A DNA stretch of 64,000 nt from Pedobacter cryoconitis. Lineage in GTDB: Bacteria; Bacteroidota; Bacteroidia; Sphingobacteriales; Sphingobacteriaceae. The stretch lies in the NCBI RefSeq assembly GCF_003259615.1, contig NZ_QLLR01000017.1, positions 54,362 through 118,361 on the forward strand, read 5' to 3'. Under the pieces are notes generated by a model, which had not been told where the DNA came from, did not search any database, and saw only the letters and a program-made list of their open reading frames with translations. A program made the position numbers and the translations under genes. Positions 53,827-62,788 of this stretch are shown one piece after another. How positions within the stretch are numbered: the first letter of the stretch is position 1; every line of letters begins with the position of its first letter.

Positions 53827-54708
53827 ATGAAGATTGCAATTTACGGCAGAGAGTTTAATAACAGCGTTTTGCCTTTCGTGCAGGAAGTATTCAATGCCCT
53901 GGAACATTATGGGATTGAAACTATTGTCCATAAGGAGTATTACGAGTTTATTGAAGATAAAGTAAAGCTCCCTGCTCATATTGAAACCTTTTCCAATCAT
54001 CTGGAACTGCGTGATCATGCCGAAATCCTGATTAGTCTGGGTGGGGACGGGACGCTGCTTGATACGCTTGCTTTAATCAGGGATTCTGGAATTCCGGTTA
54101 TCGGGATCAACTTCGGAAGGCTTGGTTTTTTGGCCAGTATCAATAAAAATGAGATCAGAAATGCCATTGAAGCCTTAGTTAATAAGCAGTATTCTCTGGA
54201 TAAACGGACTTTACTGAATGTAGAGTCTAAGCATAATCTTTTTGGTGATGAGAATTTCGCACTGAATGACATCACTATCCACAGACGTGATAATACAGCA
54301 ATGATGATTATTCATGCTTATATGAATGACGAGTTTATCAATTCATACTGGGCAGACGGATTAATTATTGCTACACCTACGGGGTCTACGGCTTATTCTT
54401 TAAGCTGCGGAGGCCCGATCATATTTCCAAGTGCACAGAATTTCGTGATTACCCCGATTGCACCGCATAACTTGAATGTAAGACCGGTAATTATTCCTGA
54501 TGATGTTACTTTGAGGTTTGAGGTAGAAGCCCGCAGTACCAAATTCCTGGTATCCTGCGATTCCAGAACTGCTACTGTAGATCGTTCTGTGAAAATTACG
54601 GTGAATAAGGCTGCATTTCATGTGAATCTTATTCGTTTGAATAATGAAAGTTATCTGACTACCTTGAGGAACAAATTGCTTTGGGGAATTGATACCCGTA
54701 ATTATTAG
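53827..54708 (+). CDS. nadK: NAD kinase
   Basis: The 293-residue protein phosphorylates NAD to NADP. The key GGDGT motif (ISLGGDGTLLDTL, near residues 71-83) and the second conserved segment (WADGLIIATPTGSTAYSLSCGGPI, near 175-198) are intact. It starts 39 bases after the CBS gene and is followed two bases later by the DUF6089 gene, the usual order upstream of uppS-bamA in this phylum. Confidence 0.96.
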   Translation: MKIAIYGREFNNSVLPFVQEVFNALEHYGIETIVHKEYYEFIEDKVKLPAHIETFSNHLELRDHAEILISLGGDGTLLDTLALIRDSGIPVIGINFGRLGFLASINKNEIRNAIEALVNKQYSLDKRTLLNVESKHNLFGDENFALNDITIHRRDNTAMMIIHAYMNDEFINSYWADGLIIATPTGSTAYSLSCGGPIIFPSAQNFVITPIAPHNLNVRPVIIPDDVTLRFEVEARSTKFLVSCDSRTATVDRSVKITVNKAAFHVNLIRLNNESYLTTLRNKLLWGIDTRNY

Positions 54709-54710
54709 GT

Positions 54711-55523
54711 ATGAGATTAAAAAAGATAGTATTTTCTGTTGCATTGAGCTGTATTTTCTCTGGCGCTGCGCTGGCGCAAACCACGGAGTTAGGGGTAAAT
54801 GCTGGTGCTGCAGGCTATATTGGAGATATTAACCCTAACAATCTATTTAAGCCGAGCGGTGTTGCTTTTGGTGCTTATGTAAAGCGTAATTTTAATCCTT
54901 ACTGGGCTGTTGGTATCCATTATAATTATGGAAAAATTAAAGGGGATGATGCAAATTCTGATGACTTAAGTCTGAAAACCCGCAATCTTAACTTTTCTAC
55001 TTCACTCAATGAACTGAGTTTACAGGTCGATTTTAACTTCCTGGATTATTTTTCCGGTGGCGGAAGAAAGAATTTTACGCCTTATATATTCGCAGGGGTT
55101 GGCGGGGTATTGTTCAACCCGAAGGCGACTTATGAAGGGGAAACCAACGAGTTAAGATACTACAAAACTGAAGGTGAAAAGTATAAAAACTATGCTATAA
55201 GTATCCCTTATGGGATAGGGATGAAGTACAGGATAGGGGAGCGCCTTGGGATATTTACGCAATTAGGTTACAGAACGGCAAAAACAGATTACCTGGATGA
55301 TGTGGGTGACAGGTACCCTTTAACGGATCCGGCCCGTGGTAAAGTAAGTGCTGCTCATTCTGATGGCTTCAATCTTTCTGATCCTTCTATTACGCCTGAT
55401 CCAAATCATCCAAATTTCCCTCCAGGTGGTCAGCGTGGCAATTTTGTTAAAAATGATACTTACTTTTTTGTACACATCGGACTTTCTTATACGTTTACTT
55501 CTGATAAGTGTTATAGTTTTTAG
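54711..55523 (+). CDS. DUF6089-type outer-membrane barrel protein
   Basis: The 270-residue protein has a signal peptide ending near ALAQ (residue 23) and strands typical of an outer-membrane barrel (ELGVNAGAAGYIGDINPNN, YWAVGIHYNYGKIKG, FTPYIFAGVGGVLF), finishing in YFFVHIGLSYTF followed by a short tail. In Bacteroidota such DUF6089 genes commonly sit between nadK and uppS-bamA, as here. Function is unknown; an envelope role is inferred. A 146-base gap follows it. Confidence 0.8.
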   Translation: MRLKKIVFSVALSCIFSGAALAQTTELGVNAGAAGYIGDINPNNLFKPSGVAFGAYVKRNFNPYWAVGIHYNYGKIKGDDANSDDLSLKTRNLNFSTSLNELSLQVDFNFLDYFSGGGRKNFTPYIFAGVGGVLFNPKATYEGETNELRYYKTEGEKYKNYAISIPYGIGMKYRIGERLGIFTQLGYRTAKTDYLDDVGDRYPLTDPARGKVSAAHSDGFNLSDPSITPDPNHPNFPPGGQRGNFVKNDTYFFVHIGLSYTFTSDKCYSF

Positions 55524-55600
55524 ACTCTTTTATTCACCTCCCATATCTTAAAATCAACTTATCCTGTTAAGTTTATGGTAGAAATAAACAAAATATCTTA

Positions 55601-55608
55601 TAACTTTG
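55601..55608 (+). promoter_or_regulatory. Candidate -7 element upstream of uppS
   Basis: TAACTTTG fits TAnnTTTG and lies 61 bases before the uppS ATG. A one-mismatch copy, CATATTTG (55653-55660), ends nine bases before the ATG and is an alternative. Confidence 0.4.
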
Positions 55609-55669
55609 AAGCTTTCTAACGTGCCATTCTTCTGTATGTTAGACATTTTAGCCATATTTGCACAAATAA

Positions 55670-56410
55670 ATGGGATTTAAAGAACAAATCGATACTAGTC
55701 GCTTACCGGAACACATCGCTATTATTATGGATGGGAATGGAAGATGGGCTAAAAATCAAGGTAAATTCAGGTCTTTCGGTCACGAGAGCGGAGTAATATC
55801 TGTAAAAGATATTGTAGAGGGGTGTGCGGATATTGGCGTAAAATACCTGACGATCTATGCTTTTTCTACAGAAAACTGGAACAGGCCTATTGAAGAAGTC
55901 AACGCTTTAATGGAATTGCTGATTGCTACAATCAACAATGAAACTGATACCCTGAACAAAAATAACATCAGGCTGAATGCCATTGGTGACATCGCCTCTT
56001 TACCTCAGCAATGTATTGATGATTTAAAAAGCGCAATGGAAAAAACTTCAGCAAATACCACTTGTACTTTGACTCTTGCTTTGAGTTATAGTGCTAAATG
56101 GGAGATTCTGGAGGCTGCGAAAAAGCTGGCTTTGCTGGTGCAGGATGGTAAAATTAAGGTGGATGAGATTGATGAAGCGCAGTTTTCTTCTCAATTAACT
56201 ACTGTGAACATGCCAGACCCGGAGTTGATGATCCGTACCAGCGGGGAGCACCGGGTAAGTAATTTTCTGCTGTGGCAGATGGCTTACAGCGAGCTGTATT
56301 TTACGGAGACTTTGTGGCCGGACTTCAGAAGAGAGGATCTTTTTGAAGCTATTGTAGACTACCAAAAGCGCGAACGCCGCTTCGGTAAAATTAGTGAACA
56401 GTTGAACTAA
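55670..56410 (+). CDS. uppS: Isoprenyl transferase (undecaprenyl diphosphate synthase)
   Basis: The 246-residue cis-prenyltransferase has the catalytic IAIIMDGNGRWA near residues 17-28, LTIYAFSTENWNRP near 63 and RTSGEHRVSNFLLWQMAYSELYF near 190. It makes the C55 carrier lipid for peptidoglycan and other wall polymers, which links it to murI and dapD in this window. Length is normal. bamA follows after 63 bases. Confidence 0.95.
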   Translation: MGFKEQIDTSRLPEHIAIIMDGNGRWAKNQGKFRSFGHESGVISVKDIVEGCADIGVKYLTIYAFSTENWNRPIEEVNALMELLIATINNETDTLNKNNIRLNAIGDIASLPQQCIDDLKSAMEKTSANTTCTLTLALSYSAKWEILEAAKKLALLVQDGKIKVDEIDEAQFSSQLTTVNMPDPELMIRTSGEHRVSNFLLWQMAYSELYFTETLWPDFRREDLFEAIVDYQKRERRFGKISEQLN

Positions 56411-56473
56411 TTTTACTTTTAACACTTTTTAACATGTGTTTAAATTAACTTAGCATCGTTTTTTAGAATGTAA

Positions 56474-59032
56474 ATGAAAAGAATATACCAACTCATATTA
56501 TTGCTATTGATCGGCTCACCGGCAATGGCACAAATTTCCCGTCCAAAGTCCAACCCTAATGCCCCCAGCTTAAAAGTGAATGGTACGGATATGGATTATT
56601 TTCAGCCTAAAGAATATACGATAGGGGGAACTACTTTAAGTGGTGCCAAGTTTATTGATAAGGAAGTTATTATTACACTTTCCAAATTAATTAAAGGTGA
56701 AAAAATATTACTTCCCGGGGAGGCAACTTCTAATGCAATTAAAACACTTTGGGCACAGGGATTGTTTGATGATATTGAACTTGATATTACTAAAATGGTT
56801 CTTGATACCGTTTATTTCGATATTAAAGTAGTGGAAAGACCGCGTTTAAGTTCATTTGAGCTGAACGGACTAAGTAAATCTCAGAAAACGGATATTACCG
56901 AGAAATTGAATTCTAAATCAGGAAAGACGATTATCAACGAAAATACTTACAACAGTACGACGGGAATCATCAATAAGTACCTGTCTGAAAAAGGTTATTT
57001 CTTTACGAAAGTAGACTATAAAACCAAGCCTGATCCGAACATGGAGAATGGGGTAGTTTTACAGGTTTTTGTGGATAAGGGAAATAAGGTCAAAGTTCAC
57101 GAGATCAATTTTACGGGTAACAAGGATTTCAAGGCTTCTACTTTACGCAAGTATTTGAAGAAGACCAAGCAACAGGCTTTCTATAAAGTATTCGGTTCTG
57201 GTAAATTCAGCAAGGATAAATACAAAGAGGATAAGGAAAAGCTGATTGCTAAAATGCAGGAGAAGGGTTACCGTGATGCGGTGATCATCAAGGATACGAC
57301 TTACCTGTACAATAAAAAATCTGTTGGTGTTAAGATCGATTTATACGAAGGTCCAAAATATTATGTTGGAAATATTACCTGGTCTGGAAATGCGAAATAT
57401 GCAACAAAAGATCTGAGCAAAGTATTGGGTATTGAGAAAGGTGAAGTTTTCAGTGAGGAGAAGTTAAATACTAAGCTTCACGGTAACGGTGCAGAGAGTG
57501 ATGATGTATCGAGTATTTACCTGAATGATGGTTACCTGACTTTCAACGTGGAGCCGGTTCAGACAAAAATATACAATGATACTGTAGATTTAGAAGTAAG
57601 GATTTATGAAGGTCCTCAGTATACGAACAACAGAATTACTGTAAAAGGAAATACGATTACAAATGACAGGGTAGTTTTACGTGCGGTACGTACAAGACCA
57701 GGTGACAAGTTCTCTAAAGATTTATTGGTGCGTACGGTACGTGACCTTGGTCAGCTGGGTAACTTTGATGAGTCTAAGACTGTACCAACTCCGAAACCAA
57801 ATCCTTCAGATGGTACGGTTGATATTGAGTATGCTGTAGAAGAGAAACCTTCTGATCAGGTAGAATTATCTGGTGGTTTCGGTGGTGGCCGTATCATTGG
57901 AACAATTGGTTTAACTTTCAATAACTTCTCTTTAAGAAATATATTAAATCCAAAAGCTTACAAGCCTCTTCCAAAAGGTGATGGCCAGAAGCTGAGTCTT
58001 CGTGGTCAGACGAATGGTAAATACTACCAGTCTTACAGTTTCTCTTTCTCTGAGCCTTGGTTAGGTGGAAAGAAACCAGTGAGTTTCGGTTTAAGTGCAT
58101 TTACGTCACTTTCTTCGAATGGTGTTGATGTTGGACAGAATGCACAGCGTATCCGTTTAAATGGTGTGACTGTAAGTTTAGGAAGAGTATTAAAATGGCC
58201 TGACAATTATTTCCAGATTTCACATGCGATCAACATGCAGCAGTATGTGTTGAATAACTATCCTGGATATTTGTTTAGTACAGGAACGTCTTATAACTTC
58301 AACTTAACACAGGAGATCAGCAGGGATTCAAGAAATTCACCAATCTTCCCTACGGAAGGTTCTTATTTCAAGTTCACGATCCAGGCAACTCCTCCTTATT
58401 CGTTGTTAAATCATACGAACTATGCAACTGCATCTGATAAGCAGCGTTATAAATTTACTGAATACCACAAGTGGAAATTTGAGGGTCAGTGGTTCCAGAG
58501 AGTAATGGGCAAAATGGTTCTTAAGGGGCAGGCCCAGTTTGGTTTCTTAGGTTCATATAACAACGCGGTTGGTCAGTCTCCGTTCGAAAGGTTTAAACTG
58601 GGTGGTGATGGTATGCAGGGATTTGATTTCCTTCAGGGATCTGAGATCATCACGATGCGTGGTTATGCGAATAGTGCAGTAACTCCTGCAACTGCAACAA
58701 CTGCGGGACAGATTCAAACTGCAACAAATTCAGGAAGTCCGATCTATACTAAATATGTTATGGAATTAAGATACCCTGTTATTGCAAGTCAGCAGGCAAC
58801 TGCGTATCTTGTGGGATTCGCTGAGGGTGGTAATACCTGGAACAGTTTTTCAGAGTTTAATCCTTTTAACGTAAGAAGGTCTGCAGGTATTGGAGCTAGA
58901 ATATTTTTACCGATATTTGGTATGCTGGGTATTGATTACGGGTTTCCGTTTGATAACATTCCTGGTCAGGCTAATGGTGGTAAACAGAACTTCACTTTTA
59001 GTATTGCTCAGCAATTGGGTGGATTTAATTAA
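56474..59032 (+). CDS. bamA: Outer-membrane protein assembly factor BamA
   Basis: The 852-residue protein has a signal peptide ending near AMAQ (residue 22), about five POTRA domains (roughly 40-440), and a C-terminal barrel with the typical KLGGDGMQGFDFL loop region near 712 and a final strand ending QNFTFSIAQQLGGFN. BamA folds and inserts outer-membrane barrels. The two OmpH/Skp chaperone genes directly downstream serve the same pathway. No truncation is seen. Confidence 0.95.
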   Translation: MKRIYQLILLLLIGSPAMAQISRPKSNPNAPSLKVNGTDMDYFQPKEYTIGGTTLSGAKFIDKEVIITLSKLIKGEKILLPGEATSNAIKTLWAQGLFDDIELDITKMVLDTVYFDIKVVERPRLSSFELNGLSKSQKTDITEKLNSKSGKTIINENTYNSTTGIINKYLSEKGYFFTKVDYKTKPDPNMENGVVLQVFVDKGNKVKVHEINFTGNKDFKASTLRKYLKKTKQQAFYKVFGSGKFSKDKYKEDKEKLIAKMQEKGYRDAVIIKDTTYLYNKKSVGVKIDLYEGPKYYVGNITWSGNAKYATKDLSKVLGIEKGEVFSEEKLNTKLHGNGAESDDVSSIYLNDGYLTFNVEPVQTKIYNDTVDLEVRIYEGPQYTNNRITVKGNTITNDRVVLRAVRTRPGDKFSKDLLVRTVRDLGQLGNFDESKTVPTPKPNPSDGTVDIEYAVEEKPSDQVELSGGFGGGRIIGTIGLTFNNFSLRNILNPKAYKPLPKGDGQKLSLRGQTNGKYYQSYSFSFSEPWLGGKKPVSFGLSAFTSLSSNGVDVGQNAQRIRLNGVTVSLGRVLKWPDNYFQISHAINMQQYVLNNYPGYLFSTGTSYNFNLTQEISRDSRNSPIFPTEGSYFKFTIQATPPYSLLNHTNYATASDKQRYKFTEYHKWKFEGQWFQRVMGKMVLKGQAQFGFLGSYNNAVGQSPFERFKLGGDGMQGFDFLQGSEIITMRGYANSAVTPATATTAGQIQTATNSGSPIYTKYVMELRYPVIASQQATAYLVGFAEGGNTWNSFSEFNPFNVRRSAGIGARIFLPIFGMLGIDYGFPFDNIPGQANGGKQNFTFSIAQQLGGFN

Positions 59033-59039
59033 TAGAGAA

Positions 59040-59567
59040 ATGAGAAAAATTATTTTAATCGGGGTTTTAGTTTTCGCAGGTTTTGGAGCGTTTGCACAGA
59101 AGTTTGCTTATGTGGATACAGAGTATATCCTTAAAAATTTACCTGAGTATAAGTCTTCGCAGAACCAGCTGAATGTATTGTCTCAGCAGTGGCAGAAAGA
59201 GGTTGATGCTAACTTTACGGCGATTGACAAAATGTACAAGGCTTATCAGGCGGATCAGGTTTTATTGACTGATGATATGCGTAAGCGCAGAGAGAATGAT
59301 ATTATCGAGAAGGAAAAGGCTGCTAAGGAGTTTCAGCGTCAGAAGTTCGGCCCTGAGGGAGAGCTTTTCCAGACGAGAGCAAAGCTGCTTAAGCCTATCC
59401 AGGATAAAGTAACTGGCGTGATTGCTGATTTAGCAAAAACAAAGTTCCTTGATTTTATCTTTGATAAGAGCAGTGAAGCGACGATGATGATTTACGCAAG
59501 CAGCAATTATGACCTGAGTAATGACGTTATTATCAGATTGGGTTATAAACCAAACACTGTAAAATAG
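59040..59567 (+). CDS. OmpH/Skp-family periplasmic chaperone (first copy)
   Basis: The 175-residue protein has a signal peptide ending near AFAQ (residue 20) and an OmpH domain: KFAYVDTEYILKNLPEYKSSQ, then a charged coiled coil and a C-terminal FLDFIFDKSSEATMMIYA. It is expected to hold unfolded outer-membrane proteins for BamA. The ATG at 59040 is chosen because it opens the signal peptide and lies seven bases after bamA; longer versions would overlap bamA. A second copy follows. Confidence 0.92.
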   Translation: MRKIILIGVLVFAGFGAFAQKFAYVDTEYILKNLPEYKSSQNQLNVLSQQWQKEVDANFTAIDKMYKAYQADQVLLTDDMRKRRENDIIEKEKAAKEFQRQKFGPEGELFQTRAKLLKPIQDKVTGVIADLAKTKFLDFIFDKSSEATMMIYASSNYDLSNDVIIRLGYKPNTVK

Positions 59568-59614
59568 AGACACACCCAAATAAATTTTAAAAACAATTAT
59601 TAAGAACAATAGAA

Positions 59615-60187
59615 ATGAGAAAGTTAATTAACGTATTTTTTGTGGCAGCTGGCCTTATGTTTACTGCTAATGTTGCTAGTGCTCAACAAAAAATTGCACA
59701 TCTGGATTCTGAAGCTATTTTTGCGGTTATGCCTGAAGCAAAAACTGCATCAGCAACTTTAGAGACTCTTCAAAAACAAAAACAAGCTGAGATCGAAAAA
59801 ATGAGAAGTGAGTACACTGTAAAGTATGAAGCAGCAGTTGCTAAAAACAAAACTTTGAGTGAGGCTAACAAAGAAACAGTTGGTAAAGAATTACAAGCTA
59901 TGGGTGTTGAGTTACAGGATATGGAAAAACGTATCGGTGAAGCAAGCCAAAAAGCTCAACAAGATATTGCAACTAAACAAGGTGAGTTATTAGCTCCTTT
60001 AAATGCTAAATTCCAGACTGCAGTTAAAGCTGTAGCGAGAGAAAAAGGTTTAGCTTATGTATTTGATAGTTCTGCACAGAATGGTGCTAACAATTTATTA
60101 GCCTGGGAAGGTGGTGACGATGTTACTGCTTTAGTTAAAGCTAAGTTAGGTATTTCTGCTTCTGCAGCTCCTGCTCCTAAAAAATAG
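59615..60187 (+). CDS. OmpH/Skp-family periplasmic chaperone (second copy)
   Basis: The 190-residue protein has a signal peptide ending near ASAQ (residue 23), the OmpH start KIAHLDSEAIFAVMPEAKTAS, a long Lys/Gln/Glu-rich coiled coil (about 50-125) and the C-terminal GLAYVFDSSAQNGANNLLAW. An extra C-terminal segment rich in Ala and Pro (SASAAPAPKK) is absent from the first copy. It is clearly a paralogue of the preceding gene and ends at a strong terminator just before murI. Confidence 0.92.
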   Translation: MRKLINVFFVAAGLMFTANVASAQQKIAHLDSEAIFAVMPEAKTASATLETLQKQKQAEIEKMRSEYTVKYEAAVAKNKTLSEANKETVGKELQAMGVELQDMEKRIGEASQKAQQDIATKQGELLAPLNAKFQTAVKAVAREKGLAYVFDSSAQNGANNLLAWEGGDDVTALVKAKLGISASAAPAPKK

Positions 60188-60209
60188 TATTTAAAAAATA
60201 TTTAAATTG

Positions 60210-60243
60210 CGGCACCGGGTATTTCCCCGGTGCCGTTTTTTTT
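60210..60243 (+). terminator. Intrinsic terminator of the bamA-ompH operon
   Basis: A perfect 10-bp GC-rich stem (60210-60219 with 60226-60235) is followed by eight T's. The T run ends only three bases before the murI ATG. Confidence 0.9.
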
Positions 60244-60246
60244 GTC

Positions 60247-61074
60247 ATGATAAATAAGAAGTCTATTGGTGTTTTTGATTCGGGTTATGGTGGTTTGACT
60301 GTATTTGAGTCGATCGCGAAGTCATTGCCTGATTATAATTATATCTATTTCGGTGATAATGCAAGGGCTCCTTATGGGGATCATTCTTTTGAGACGATTT
60401 ACCAGTATACGCTTAGTTGTGTGGAGTGGTTGTTTGCGCAGGGTTGTCCGCTGGTGATCTTAGCTTGTAATACGGCTTCGGCAAAGGCGTTGCGCACGAT
60501 TCAGCAGAAGGTGTTACCGGTAAAGTATCCTGGGTTCCGCGTGTTAGGGGTAATCCGGCCTACGGCAGAGGTCATTGGCAGGTATACGGAGTCAAACACG
60601 ATCGGGGTAATGGGAACAAGGGGAACGGTTAATTCGGATTCTTACCCGATAGAGATTCACCATCAGTTCCCTTCGTTAAATGTGGTGCAGCAGAGTTGCC
60701 CGATGTGGGTTCCGCTGATTGAGAATAATGAGCATGGGAGCGAGGGGGCGGATTATTTTGTGAAGAAGTATATTGATGAGTTGTTAGCGAAGTCGGGAGA
60801 TATTGACGCGATTTTACTGGCTTGTACGCATTATCCGTTGTTAGTGCCTAAGATCAGGGCTTATTTGCCGGATGGTGTTCGACTGGTTGTTCAGGGGGAT
60901 ATTGTGGCTGAGAGCCTGGTTGATTACTTAAACAGGCATACTGAGATAGAGAGTGTATTGACGAAAGAGGGGGAAATGAGTTTTTATACCACGGGGGATA
61001 GTCAGGTTTTTGATCAGAGTGCTTCGATATTTTTTTCGAGAGAAGTGGTTTCGGAGCAGGTTAGGGTTGTGTAA
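60247..61074 (+). CDS. murI: Glutamate racemase
   Basis: The 275-residue enzyme makes D-glutamate for peptidoglycan. The two catalytic cysteines lie in LACNTASAKAL (near residue 76) and LACTHYPLL (near 197), and the N-terminal IGVFDSGYGGLTVF is typical. It starts three bases after the T run of the preceding terminator, so the ATG has no room for its own promoter in that gap. It probably depends on read-through or on an upstream promoter inside the previous gene. Confidence 0.95.
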   Translation: MINKKSIGVFDSGYGGLTVFESIAKSLPDYNYIYFGDNARAPYGDHSFETIYQYTLSCVEWLFAQGCPLVILACNTASAKALRTIQQKVLPVKYPGFRVLGVIRPTAEVIGRYTESNTIGVMGTRGTVNSDSYPIEIHHQFPSLNVVQQSCPMWVPLIENNEHGSEGADYFVKKYIDELLAKSGDIDAILLACTHYPLLVPKIRAYLPDGVRLVVQGDIVAESLVDYLNRHTEIESVLTKEGEMSFYTTGDSQVFDQSASIFFSREVVSEQVRVV

Positions 61075-61087
61075 GGGGATTCTCGGG

Positions 61088-61174
61088 AAAAACAAAAAAG
61101 AGACAACCCTATTCCAGTCGACGTTCATGAAGAATGAACAATGTCTGGAATAGGGTTGTCTCTTTTTTGTTTTT
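61088..61174. repeat. 30-bp perfect inverted repeat (large hairpin, possible mobile-element relic or terminator)
   Basis: Arms 61088-61117 and 61145-61174 are perfect 30-bp complements around a 27-base centre that itself contains a small stem (GTTCAT with ATGAAC). The left arm begins with A's and the right arm ends in T's, so it can act as a bidirectional terminator after murI. It is far longer than the other terminators here, which recalls a palindromic repeat element. No target duplication is visible. Confidence 0.75.
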
Positions 61175-61203
61175 ATCCTCCAAGGTTTGGTAGGGTTGGG
61201 AAG

Positions 61204-61285
61204 GTGGATAGTTAGACGGCCTGGTTAGTTGGGATAGCTTGGTGGCTTGTTTAGTTGGATAGCTTGGTTAATTGGATAGCCAGGG
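61204..61285. repeat. Degenerate short tandem repeats
   Basis: Variants of a unit like TTAGTTGGATAGCTTGG recur about four times (for example 61223-61240, 61250-61267 and 61268-61284) with unit lengths of roughly 18 to 26 bases. No coding frame runs through them. They sit between a large hairpin and a minus-strand lyase gene. Confidence 0.6.
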
Positions 61286-61328
61286 TAGGCAAATATTTGG
61301 TTAGTATTTTGGTTGCAAAATGAATATT

Positions 61329-62444
61329 TTACAGGTTGTATTCAAGTGTGTTCAGGTAGTACTCTAAGTTTTTGAATCTGGTTGTATTTGCGCCAACTAT
61401 GATTTTTTCATAATCGATTACTTGTGGGAAACTGTAGACTAACTGATCTAAGACGTAAACGGTGCTTGATGGGTTATAGGGTTTGTTATAATCGGAGCGT
61501 GTTTTGTCCGGGGCATAGCCGGTGTTGACAAATTCAAGGTGAACGTTATTTGCCGGGTCAATCATATAGGGTTCCCAAAAGGTCATTGTGTTGGGTAGAC
61601 TGATGTTGATGTTGTTCTTTTTATTGAGTAAATCATTTCCGGCTGTTTGACCGTCGTACAGGGAAACTGCTCTGAGGATTCTTGCATAGAAGTACAGGTT
61701 GTAGGCATGATAAGCGAATGCATCTCTGTTGATGTAGTCTTCTGTTTTTCCACCGGCAAATAGGTTCGCATTGAGCTGAACATTATAGGCGTTTTTAACA
61801 TGGTTGAGGATGGTTGCGTCGTTTAGGATATAGCCGATGTCGTAAAGGAGATTGAGCCTGATTGTTTCCCAGTTGTTTTTTCTGTTAGTGTAGTTCGCAG
61901 CGTTGGTGATGTAGTAGGTTCCGGTCTTTTTTAGCCAGGCATCAATGGTAGTTTTATTTGCTGCGGGAATAGCTGACCTGATGATGGAGTAAGCTTCGAA
62001 AATCTCGATAAAAGCGGCTTCTGAAGGGGTGCTGCTATTTGGGGTGTTGACTGCTGCCCATGCGAGTAAATTGCTTTTTGCTTTGTCAAGATATTTGGTT
62101 GCAGTGTCTCTTCCGGGTGAGATTGCCCATTGCAGGGTGAGGCATTTCAGGTCTGTTCCCTGGTTGCCGACGGTTGTTGTGTTGGTGGTTTTTGTCAGGG
62201 CTGCAAAGGCGGGGTTAGTGATTAGTTTTTGGATTTGTGCCTGGTTTGATCCGGCTAAGTCTGCTCCGATTTTACTCAGGGCATTGGCGCTGAAGACAAG
62301 GTTTTTGGAGAAGATAGCGGAGTCCCCGATGACCTGTGTGATTGCATTTTTTCCGGTAGCCGCAGTTCCCCGGGCTTCCTCTTTTTTACAGCTGGTGGCG
62401 CATACCACTAACCCGATTACTGCTAAGTAGCTTAGTTTTTTCAT
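61329..62444 (-). CDS. Putative polysaccharide lyase (alginate lyase-like), lipoprotein
   Basis: The 371-residue protein has a lipoprotein signal ending ATSC (Cys19) and an all-helical mature part with NNWETIRLNLLYDIGYIL and DAFAYHAYNLYFYARIL. This pattern resembles alpha/alpha-barrel alginate lyase superfamily proteins. The match is by overall pattern and is not strong, so the substrate is unknown. It is expected in the outer membrane or periplasm. No SusC/SusD genes accompany it, so it is not part of an obvious sugar-use locus. Confidence 0.5.
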   Translation of the reverse strand: MKKLSYLAVIGLVVCATSCKKEEARGTAATGKNAITQVIGDSAIFSKNLVFSANALSKIGADLAGSNQAQIQKLITNPAFAALTKTTNTTTVGNQGTDLKCLTLQWAISPGRDTATKYLDKAKSNLLAWAAVNTPNSSTPSEAAFIEIFEAYSIIRSAIPAANKTTIDAWLKKTGTYYITNAANYTNRKNNWETIRLNLLYDIGYILNDATILNHVKNAYNVQLNANLFAGGKTEDYINRDAFAYHAYNLYFYARILRAVSLYDGQTAGNDLLNKKNNINISLPNTMTFWEPYMIDPANNVHLEFVNTGYAPDKTRSDYNKPYNPSSTVYVLDQLVYSFPQVIDYEKIIVGANTTRFKNLEYYLNTLEYNL

Positions 62445-62788
62445 AGCTTTTAAATATTGATTTGGTACTGCAAATTCGCTACATCAGAATTAGCAGACGG
62501 GATGAAATCCTAACTAAAAGGGGGTGAAAATCTAAATGGATGTTTTGATAGGGGCATGATAATAATTTTCATTTCTTTACGCTTAATATTAATATAAGTA
62601 ATTGATGGCTTATTCAATTTATGGCATAGGCAGCTGACAATATGGAATTGAGCCTTTACAGGTTGACGATGTGCATGATTGATAATGTATGCAGGTTCTT
62701 GATACAAGTCAATATATAAATCAATGTTTACAAGTGATTGTATATAAGTTATTGCGGATAGAATTGAAATTGATAATACATACGAATA
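62445..62788. other. Intergenic region without a supported gene
   Basis: These 344 AT-rich bases lie between the lyase gene (minus) and a small plus-strand gene. Possible reading frames on the minus strand have a composition unlike the neighbouring proteins and no family match. No hairpin with a T run or convincing promoter was seen. Confidence 0.4.

Noticed and set aside
58890..59039. N-terminal extension of the first OmpH copy
   Set aside because: It overlaps the end of bamA in another frame and would hide the signal peptide that starts at 59040.
61204..61285. CRISPR array
   Set aside because: Units are degenerate, adjacent and lack unique spacers; no cas genes are present.
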